64,000 bases of DNA from contig JAGHQL010000050.1 of NCBI GenBank assembly GCA_020080175.1, positions 1 to 64,000 on the forward strand, read 5' to 3'. A model generated the notes under the pieces. The model ran no database searches, was not told the origin of the DNA, and was given only the letters and a program-made list of their open reading frames with translations. The DNA is from Glutinoglossum americanum (Eukaryota; Ascomycota; Geoglossomycetes; Geoglossales; Geoglossaceae). A program made the translations under genes and the position numbers. Below are positions 56,054-64,000 of this stretch, one piece after another (the first letter of the stretch is position 1; each line of letters begins with the position of its first letter).

Positions 56054-58592
56054 ATGGCTCAAGCTGAGAGAGATCTAAGAAGAAAAATCACTGGCAATGC
56101 GACCCTCTACGTGTTTATGTACAAGCACCGGCAAAGATGCTTCTTGCAAAGGAACATTGAAAATGCGTTGTTGTACCACACGGAAAGCGGCGATCGGCCA
56201 ATTTTACGCAGCAATAGAATTTTGGCTGCCGAACCCTCAGTGGTGGATAAAAGCGGACAAGAGATGGTGGATCACGATATGGATGCGACTGTGTTGGGGG
56301 ATACAGGACAATCTGGCGTGACAGCGCGCGAGGGGGCGCGGACACGCAGGATGGGGGAAGCACTTGATAAAGCCATAAAGAGGATACAGAGGATAAAGTC
56401 CCGCGACTCTGACGACAGTCTACCAGATCACTTTTATAAGATAGAGCTGAGAAGCCTCAAGAGAAAGCGAGCCGCCAGTATGGAGTATTTGGAAACCCCA
56501 GAGCAACCACCCTCCAAACGAATGAGGAGCAAACTCACACGGTGCTGTTGTGAACTCAGAATATTCGGCAAGGGCCTACATGACGACTCCATGAATCTCA
56601 TCATTCAAGACCGACAGTTTTGTAATCTCAGCAGAGTGTTGGGTGGGGATGGAGATACACTCGCCGAGATAGACCTGGCTGAGAAGGCATTCTTTGTGAA
56701 AGCCGACAGATTATTTAAGGAAGCGGAGAGAGGTAGTCGCCGAATGCAGACCCTCCTTAACCGCTACACGATCGAGATATCTTTCACAACGACGGGGTCA
56801 CCAGGCTGGCCCCCGGAACCGTTGAAATCTGAATTTGGGCTCTCTGGCGCAGATTTACGACACCCTATACGACTGTCCTCGACTTTTGACTATCTTCCTC
56901 ATTGCCCGAAAGAAAGGATCCTGCTTGATGTGGAGGGTTCGTCGACCGGGGGGCCTAGTGTCAAGTCCACGGAGGCTGCGTTGGAGATCATGATGACTTG
57001 GAGTAAGCCACCACCTCAGAAATTACGGGGGTCATTAGTACAGAAACAAAACTTCGACATAGAGCAAGACCCGACGCAGAGGGTGAAAGTCAGATATTTT
57101 ATCGGTCCGGCTCACCACGAGGACGGGAACATTAAAAAAAAAAAGGTGACGGGATACGGCTGTCTCTTTTGTGATGGTCGAGAATTTCGCACCATAGAAC
57201 TTCTCCATTTCCACCTGATCACCTGTCATGAGAACTTTAAATACAAGGTTAACACGAGGCGCAGCCATGAAAATCGCACGAAATGGGAAATTCACTTGGA
57301 TATAGCGGACTATCGAGGGTTTAATGATGAGGATGAGGATGATGTGGGGTTGGTATGGGTTCGGCCAAAACGACCATTCGTTTTGTCGAAATTCCTGAGA
57401 GGGGACGACAGCTGGATAACAGGGAGGACACCACTCCCTACGCCTCCTCCCCCTTCACAGCTTTCTAGATCCACATCGTCAGCTAGGAATTCCCAGACAC
57501 GACAAGTCCCCGGCGCTCCTACTGTCATCGATCCAAATACTATTGCCGATCTGCCGAAGCCAAAGACTAAGAAGTTCCCCATCCCTCCAGGCGGTCGCTA
57601 TTACCGTTCGCTCACAAAACGTCGACTTAAGGAAGGAGAGTGGCTGAGTGAAAGTGATGACGACGTAGATGAATCATGGCTAATCCAAAAACATAAGGAA
57701 ACACTCGACGATTTTGCCGACGTCTTTGGTGCTGAAAAGACCTTCATGAAGCGTTTTGACGAACATATGCTGCGTGAAAATCTTTGTGCACAGCGCTACG
57801 TGCCGGGCGCGTTGATCAGATTCTGCCGGGCGAATCGGCAATGGTTGAATAATGTGGACATGCTAGTCGAATTCTGGAAGCAAAGTTTGTATCTCGCGCA
57901 GCATGGCATTATCAATTCTGCGCATGTAAAGGCCTGCATGGATATTATTCAAGGTACGGACGAAGCTGGTCAGCCGAAAGCTAGACTAGGGAATTGTCTC
58001 CCTGAAGCAGCTGGGGATCCCCATATGGATTTACCTCTTATGAAGAAAGCTCCTAAATCGGGAGCTCACCGCCGCTCCGCGCGGGATTCACTGGATTCCG
58101 AGATGGACATTGACGATGACGTTGGTGGCAACAATAGGGCTGAGGAGGAACAAATCGAAAGGGACGTACGGACTATCATCCATGGTGATGAACAACTGAG
58201 TCCTGCCCAGCAAATCTCAATTCGTACTGTGCAGCATCAACAACAACCGGTACGCTCTTTGGCTCCTCTGAATAAAGATAGTGGCTATGCTGCCGGAGAA
58301 TACGTCAACACCTCCCTTTGCTATGGTGACTGCGGTGAGCGGAAGGGATCATCAGATCTCATCATATGTGGGGACCCTGTAAGTTACCGACTCAACCCCC
58401 TGTTCACTACTCCAGGCTATTCCCTCGGCTGTTACTTATATTTGATTTCAGATGTGCGACAGGCGTTTCTGGCATCTGTCCTGTCTTCGCCTTCAAAAAC
58501 GCATCCCGAATTGGCGTTGTCATGTCTGTTCATCAAAAACAAAGACAGCCATGGCTGCGCCGCCGTCGCAAATACTCACATCTCTAGTCTAA
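56054..58592 (+). CDS. SUZ12-like Polycomb (PRC2) subunit with VEFS box and C-terminal PHD finger
   Basis: Exons 56054-58378 and 58452-58592, giving 821 aa. A C2H2-type zinc finger sits at about 365-395 (GYGCLFCDGREF, then LLHFHLITCH), followed by WEIHLDI. The VEFS box is at about 512-640 (RYYRSLTKRRLKEGEWLSES, then WLIQKHKETLDDFADVFGAE, then FCRANRQWL). Both match SU(Z)12, the PRC2 subunit that activates the H3K27 methyltransferase. After a 73 nt intron the second exon completes a C4HC3 PHD finger: CYGDCGERKGSSDLIICGDP joined to MCDRRFWHLSCLRLQKRI and ending WRCHVC. If the intron were kept, the frame would run on but the last zinc ligands would be lost. The N-terminal part (about 165-290) may be the SUZ12 neck/EZH2-contact region but is weak. 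PRC2 is patchy in fungi, so this implies that H3K27 methylation may exist in the organism. Confidence 0.87.
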
Positions 58593-58935
58593 GCTTGTTC
58601 TATGCTGTCCTCGAGGACATTGCTATAACTGCAAGATAAGGTTAAAGAGCAAATGCCATAAGATTTAGAGATATCAATAGCTTAACGGGACATGAGTATA
58701 TATACCCGGTCACACGCAGATGTTTGCCAAATGAACATAATGAATGTCCTCCACGAGCCAGAGTCTTGCCGCATTACCATTAGATATCCAAAAGTATGAA
58801 GCCAATCCAAATCCCGGTCCCCCTCTTGAACCAAAACCCCCCCAAACCCAAACGCCTATCCCGCACTGTATTCAGGAAAAAAAATCCCAATCAGTCATCC
58901 AACCGCTAAAGGAAAAAAAAAATTTAAATCAAATA
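58593..58935. other. Intergenic between convergent SUZ12 and DUF202 genes
   Basis: 343 bases with A- and C-rich tracts (58800-58930). It should hold the two 3' UTRs. No gene is supported. Confidence 0.5.
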
Positions 58936-59423
58936 TCAATCACTCAACCGCATCGTTAACATCAACAAACACCCATACGCCACAATGCTCAACCCAGTCA
59001 AAACAACAACCACATTCCCACTTGTCCTAAACCTCTTTCTCTCCTCCCCTCTATCCCCCACATCCGTGAAAAACTGCTTATTCCCCTCATGCCGCCTAAA
59101 CAAACTCGCTCCCAGCACCCCGGCGCCGTAGACCGCGAATAACGCACCGATGCTGTAGAACTCCGCCGTGAAGATCTTGAGGATGATGAGCGCGAAGGAG
59201 AACTGCGAGATCGCGGTGCGGATGTAGGCTCCCTCGAAGGTGCGTTGGGCGGCGCGGACTTCGACGAGCTCTTGCGGGGTTAGAACTACGGAACGGGCGC
59301 GGTGGAGGCGGAGGTGGTAGTGGTCTTGTGGATGGGCCTGCGGGGTGGGGGGTTTTCTGAGTTAGCGGTGGACTTCTTTCTCCTGAACGGTGGGGGAGGA
59401 GTTTTGGGTGGTACCGAGAACAT
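58936..59423 (-). CDS. Small DUF202-family membrane protein
   Basis: Exons 59423-59415 and 59337-58936, giving 136 aa. The first exon codes MFS only; the GTACCA donor, a GCTAAC branch point and the CCGCAG acceptor keep phase and join to AHPQDHYHL. The DUF202 core is QRTFEGAYIRTAISQFSFAL. Three hydrophobic segments follow: about 55-75 (ISQFSFALIILKIF), 78-95 (FYSIGALFAVYGAGVLGASL) and 112-132 (VVVVLTGLSIVAYGCLLML). A charged loop with RRHEGNKQFF lies before the last one. DUF202 proteins are small membrane proteins; in yeast the domain also forms the membrane part of VTC polyphosphate proteins. The role here is unknown. The exact start is the least certain part. Confidence 0.72.
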
Positions 59424-59815
59424 ATTTATAAAAAAATGGTGATGTCGCCTCTCCCTTCGTTTTGGAGAAAGGGCTTTTGGTTTGATATGTTGCGACGTCG
59501 AGAATAAGGGTCTGCGCCAAGAGATTCACCTGAAGTTCACTAGCCCATATTTTGTTGTACTCTGGAATTCCTCCTGGCCGACTGCTTACTAACGTGATTG
59601 CGTACGGAGGAGCAGACCCCACTTTCCATGATACAAAATACCCTTGTAACGCCCGTGCGGACCAGTGTTAGAATACGGACAGAAGCTTTCGTCCCCCCCA
59701 AGTATAATTCATACAAGTAATTGATTGCATATTTATTTCCTAATTGGCAGCGCTTATATATACAATTACACCCTATAAAACAAAACTCGACGGTGGGACA
59801 TCCCTTTTCCCCTTC
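59424..59815. other. Intergenic between DUF202 gene and NUO-78
   Basis: About 390 bases: promoter of the DUF202 gene and 3' UTR of the complex I gene, both on the minus strand. An open frame at 59362-59622 has no domain and overlaps the DUF202 intron; it is not called. Confidence 0.5.
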
Positions 59816-62498
59816 TCAACCGTACGCAATTTGAGGTTCAGGTTCAAAATCTGTGTTAGGATTACCGGTTGCTTTGGCAGCTGAGCAACGAGCCATTGTT
59901 GGGGAACTGTTTTCCAGCGTCAGACTCCAACACATAGCTACTTTTACTAGAACGTACCTTCGGGAAATTGCATCTGTGAAGTAGAAGTCCTCAATGACCC
60001 TCTTCAGAGGCGTTCCAGTGGGCTTGGAGCCCTTGTTCTGGTCCACCAATTGTGCTCTGCTTAGTCCAGGCAACGACGTCGGCTCAACGACATCATATCT
60101 TGCGAGAGTGGGCGAGATCTCCTCCATGCGATCTCTGAGGGCGGCAATATCGTCATAGGGTAATGGCGCACCAAGATACTCACTCGCAGCACGAATGATC
60201 TTCCAATCATCCCTGGCAACACCAGGGATAGAAGTTGCGGCACGAGTAATCTGTACACGGCCCTCAGTATTAACGTAGGTACCGGATTTCTCGGTATACG
60301 CCGCGCCAGGGAGAACCACGTCAGCAAGCTGGGCGCCGCGATCGCCATGATGGCCCTGATAGACTACAAACGCTCCCTTTGGGATATCAGACATTTCTAT
60401 CTCGTCAGCACCGATGAGCCAAACGAACTTTGGCACAGTAGCTGTGACAGCTAGCGATGGTGTCGTGAAGCCGACTTCGTAAGCGCCAGCCCGAGAGGCT
60501 GCACGTTGTAAGATATTGTAGCCGATCCACTCTGGGGTCAGGAAATTCGCATGATTCTTATCAACGAAACTGCCAACCATCTCAAAGATAGCCTTAGCGT
60601 CTAGGTGCTCAACAACCCCGCTTCCCACTATAATCATGGGCTTCTTGGCCGCCTGGAGCTTCTTGCCAAAATGGCCGGCCAAAGCTTTTTTGAGGGCGGA
60701 AGCATCGACGCCAAGGTGTTCGAATTCAAAAGTGCCCTCAAACTTCTCTCCTACAAGCCCGACCTCAAGGTCCGATTTCAGCCACTGTTTCCTAATCCGT
60801 GCATTGAGGACAGCGGCCTCGTGGCGGGGATTCGTTCCAACAAGAAGTATAGCATCGGCTTCCTCGACTCCACAAATCTTAGAGTTGAATAGGTAGCTTG
60901 ATCGTACGTCAATCCCATGGGCGATTGGTTCACCTCCCTTCGGTTGATCTAGAGCAAGATTATCCGAGCCAAGTTTGTTGGCTAGGTCTTTCATTGCTAC
61001 CATGGCCTCCGTCTCAACTAACTGCCCTGCGATTGCTTTGAACTCGTTTTCCTTGGGTGCGACCTCCCTGTACTTGCTTCCAATTTCCACTAGGGCCTGC
61101 TCCCACGTAGCTGGGTAGAAACGGCCCTCGCGGCGGATAAGAGGAGTAGTCAGCCGCTGCGTCTTCAACCCATCGCATGCAAATCTTGTCTTGTCGTCAA
61201 TCCATTCTTCATTGACGTCGTCGTTCGGTCTCGGGAGGATTCTCATAACTTCCATCCCGCGCGAGTCTACCCGGATATTAGAGCCTAATCCATTAAGCAC
61301 GTCGATAGACTCGGTATGTTTAAGTTCCCACGGCCGAGCTCGGAAGGCGTAAGGTTTCGACGTAAGAGCGCCTACGGGGCACAGGTCAATGACGTTGGCC
61401 GAAATTTCAGAATCCAGATTTCTCTCTAAGTACGTCCCAATCTGCATGTCGTTACCGCGTCCGGTGGAACCGAACTCAGGTGCACCAGCAACATCATTCG
61501 CAAATCGGATACACCTTGTGCAGTGGATACACCGGTTCATCGAGGTCTAGCCTAGTCAGAATAGGATCTAGAGACATGACACAAGCCGCCAGGTACCTTG
61601 ATCAGAGGTCCAATGTTTTTATCCTCAACCCCACGTTTGCCCGATATCTCGTGGAAGCGTCCCCTATCAGCGCCATAACGCATTGACTGATCCTGAAGAT
61701 CGCATTCGCCTCCTTGGTCGCAAATCGCTTTATTGCTGTGAGCAGGGCGGACGCACTTAGAATGTCTCCAACTTACGGCAATCAAGCGGATGGTTCTGCA
61801 ATGCGTAAGCACACGGTGGTCAGAGTGTGATTTGGGGATTGTTTGGCGTACAGAAAGTAGAAATTCCATCACACCTTCCCTCGCCTTATGCGTGATCGGA
61901 GAATCGGTCTTGACGACCATACCGGGCTGCACAGGCCATGCACAAGATGCAACGGGCTTCGGCGACCTCTCAACTTCAACTAGGCACATACGACCTTTTT
62001 GGAATATCCTGTCAGCTCATCAAAGTCTCCAGTGTATCGATTATCTAGACGCACAGTTGCCAGCAATCATGAGTTTCCTGCAGGTCCATGATCAGTGTTG
62101 TAATGCAGCAATAGGAGCCTAGAGGCTTACTCATGATAGCAGTATCTAAAAGCAGTCAGTACATGTAGGTTTAGCGATTCATGTAGAACTGAAATACCTT
62201 GGTATCGTTACTCCCGCCTTCTCGCAGGCCTGAATCAATGCAGAGCCGGCTATGAAATCTTAAGTCAATCGCCGCATAGAACGAGATCTGAACTAACAAA
62301 CCCTCTATCGAGACTTTTTTTCCGTCTGCGGTCGGAGTCAGTGGAAGCCAACAGCCAGATTGGTGTTGGCACAAACGCACCAATAGTGAGTTCCACCTCC
62401 GCAGTTCTACAAGCGCTTGTAGTAAATGCCCGTGGCGAATTGATCGCTGAGACTCTCCCTGCTCGTGCTACTGACCGAGCAAGGTGTTGCCGCAGCAT
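59816..62498 (-). CDS. nuo78: NADH:ubiquinone oxidoreductase 78 kDa (75 kDa) iron-sulfur subunit
   Basis: Ten exons: 62498-62381, 62325-62302, 62249-62198, 62145-62131, 62077-62055, 61994-61852, 61795-61777, 61727-61597, 61546-59958 and 59906-59816. The sum is exactly 2,205 nt, 734 aa. It is the largest subunit of the complex I arm in the mitochondrial matrix. The first 33 residues are an import signal. Iron-sulfur ligands are all present after splicing: [20 protein letters not shown] and VASC (2Fe-2S, N1b), [19 protein letters not shown] (N5), [10 protein letters not shown] with a later Cys in [12 protein letters not shown] (N4). The molybdopterin-oxidoreductase-like fold follows, and the C-terminus splices to [14 protein letters not shown], conserved in the family. 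Four exons are only 15-24 nt. Confidence 0.96.
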
Positions 62499-63453
62499 TT
62501 TAGCAGCGCGGGCACAGACAAGAGGTTAAATATCTAGCTAGATGAGCACCAGTTGAAGGATTAGACGTTTAACAAGCTCGGGAAGTTCATGCGCCAAGAC
62601 CGAAATGCCTTAGTAAACCATTTTGGTCCTCGTTGATTGGCCTATATGATTTCCAAAGTCTTCCGTTTTTTCGGGTTTGTTCCATTTTTCTCTCATACTC
62701 ATTACGGGCACGATTTATTGTAGGAAGGTTTGGCATACTCCCTTCATGGTAGCACTTTACCTCGTCTTCCTCTACTCTGTATCCCAAGAGCACGTCTCAC
62801 CGGGCGCCGTAGTTGGACCATACGAGGGTTTCTGGTCACAGATCCCGATGAAGTCATCGTTCTTACCGACGGCTGCTACATACTCTAAAACCCCAGTGTA
62901 TGAAATATTTCAAGGCTGTTAACGATTGCCGTTATCGAAATCCGTCATACAGCCCTTTATAGCACAGTCAATGCACCTTACATTTAGATGTGAAGCAGCG
63001 CAGCTATAGTTACAAAAATCAAATTGAAGAAACTTGGCAACGCTCTTATGGATATCAGAAATCCTGGTAGTAGGGATCTTGAGGGATCGATCCCGAAAAT
63101 ACCCTAAGATAGTTCCTAGCTTAGACAAAATTCGTCATGTCTCGTGGCGTGTTACCCAAGACTCCAAGACCCCAAGACTCCACGACACCACACCAACCAT
63201 TTACAAAGGCCAATGAATGTGAAGCAACAGTTCATCCACTATCCGTTCCTCCGGCCGACAAATTGGCAGACATTGGTATATATCGCCACAATCCACGATA
63301 TGGTTTGTTCAGTTCAATAACAAGAGCTTGGTCCTATCCCGTTTTCATACGGTACTACGATCTGCCGAAGACGATTCAGGCGCTACCTGACAGTCCCGAA
63401 TATCACTCTACATCGCACATAGACTTAAAAAGGACCTAGCCTCCTGTAGGGAA
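62499..63453. promoter_or_regulatory. Divergent promoter region NUO-78 / NHA1
   Basis: About 955 bases between divergent starts. Short open frames on both strands lack domains. One plus-strand open frame (63137-63439) ends 14 bases before the antiporter ATG and could act as an upstream ORF, but this is only a possibility. Confidence 0.45.
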
Positions 63454-64000
63454 ATGCCGACATTAGTCGTTACAAACTTCAATATAGTGTGCTCGACACT
63501 TGGGGGGTTTGTCACCCTCTTTGGCCTCGTGTCTTATCTCTTCAAAGAAAGATACTATCTCTCCGAAGCCTGTAAGCCTCACTTCCTGAATGGCAAGGCC
63601 TCAGAATCCCCTGGGTCCTGATTATGCTTGAGTGAAGTTGACACTCCATTTCGAGCAGTGATATCCCTCCTCGCAGGTGTATCCCTTTCCCCTTCCGCAG
63701 CAAACTTTATCAGGCCGCTTGACTATGCGGGTGGCAATGAAGAGCACCTCGCGCAAATAACCCTTTACTTTTCGAGGCTTGTGCTTGGTGTACAGCTGGT
63801 TCTTGCCGGAGTACAACTTCCAAGCAGGTATTTGTGGCGGGAGTGGAAGCCCCTGGCTTTATTACTTGGGCCTGGTATGACCGCCATGTGGCTATGTAGC
63901 AGTTTATTAGTCTATGGAATGGTTCCGCATTTCAGCTTCCTTCATGCTTTGGCTGTGGGGGCTTGTGTGACGCCGACAGACCCCGTTCTCTCCAACTCCA
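63454..64000 (+). CDS. NHA1: Na+/H+ (K+/H+) antiporter, NHA1/Sod2 family, 5' part only
   Basis: Exons 63454-63571 and 63659 to beyond the window edge; about 153 residues are visible. The N-terminus MPTLVVTNFNIVCSTLGGFV is typical. After splicing, SEA|LISLLAGVSLSPSAANFI and the very conserved TLYFSRLVLGVQLVLAGVQL and HALAVGACVTPTDPVLSN follow. The last contains the TDP motif and corresponds to the membrane segment next to the transport site. At least four membrane helices are present. Fungal NHA1 proteins export Na+ or K+ in exchange for H+ at the plasma membrane and end in a long cytosolic tail, which lies outside the window. The 87 nt intron keeps phase. Confidence 0.95.

Noticed and set aside
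59362-59622. Minus-strand open frame upstream of the DUF202 core
   Set aside because: Lacks similarity to anything, lacks an ATG at its start, and overlaps the intron that gives the DUF202 protein a proper ATG in phase.
62587-62793. Minus-strand open frame in the NUO-78 / NHA1 promoter
   Set aside because: Starts only at GTG, or gives 49 codons from ATG; no domain; lies inside a promoter region.
63137-63439. Plus-strand open frame just before the antiporter
   Set aside because: No domain and low-complexity start; at most an upstream ORF.

Overview
The window is nuclear DNA of a filamentous ascomycete (Pezizomycotina). Signs of this are short introns (mostly 45-90 nt, with CTAAC-type branch points), fungal-only gene families, and a gene set containing SNT1, class II HDA1 and a SUZ12-type Polycomb subunit. 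The class within Pezizomycotina cannot be fixed from sequence alone. I reconstructed about 20 protein-coding genes. For nearly all spliced genes the exon phases add up to an intact reading frame. One gene, the fungal MATH/UCH protein, has an apparent one-base frame break, and one gene is cut by the right edge. Layout, left to right: a tRNA-like Pol III relic (463-546); the spliceosomal cyclophilin CWC27 (+); a very large MATH/pseudo-deubiquitinase/MORN/RING protein (-); a 3.2 kb gene-poor stretch holding a complete Tc1/mariner-type MITE (9744-10205); the Set3-complex scaffold SNT1 (-) with a large glutamine/alanine repeat; deoxyhypusine synthase (+); a class I/II aminotransferase (-) with an outsized 573 nt intron; the GYF-domain protein LIN1 (-); UFD1 (+); RVB2 (-); an unknown coiled-coil protein (+). 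An AT-rich stretch (33.6-35.0 kb) carries what looks like the wreck of an NLR-type gene. It is followed by histone deacetylase HDA1 (-), GAPDH (-), cytochrome oxidase subunit V/IV (+), mitochondrial ClpX (-), glycogen branching enzyme (+), ATP synthase beta (+), two F-box proteins (+ and -), a SUZ12/VEFS protein with a C-terminal PHD finger (+), a small DUF202 membrane protein (-), the complex I 78 kDa subunit (-), and the start of an NHA1-type Na+/H+ antiporter (+, truncated by the window edge). Two functional themes recur, though nothing argues for a true cluster. One is chromatin control (SNT1, RVB2, HDA1, SUZ12). The other is energy metabolism, mostly mitochondrial (GAPDH, COX5, ClpX, ATP2, NUO-78, branching enzyme). 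Many genes are arranged as divergent pairs sharing a 0.3-1.5 kb promoter region: SNT1/DHS, LIN1/UFD1, RVB2/coiled-coil gene, GAPDH/COX5, ClpX/branching enzyme, F-box/SUZ12 and NUO-78/NHA1. The most unusual items are the catalytically dead USP7-like protein fused to a RING finger, the NLR-like relic, two GC-AG introns, the many very small exons (as short as 3 nt), and the MITE. I did not find a CRISPR array, a biosynthetic cluster or a virus-derived element.
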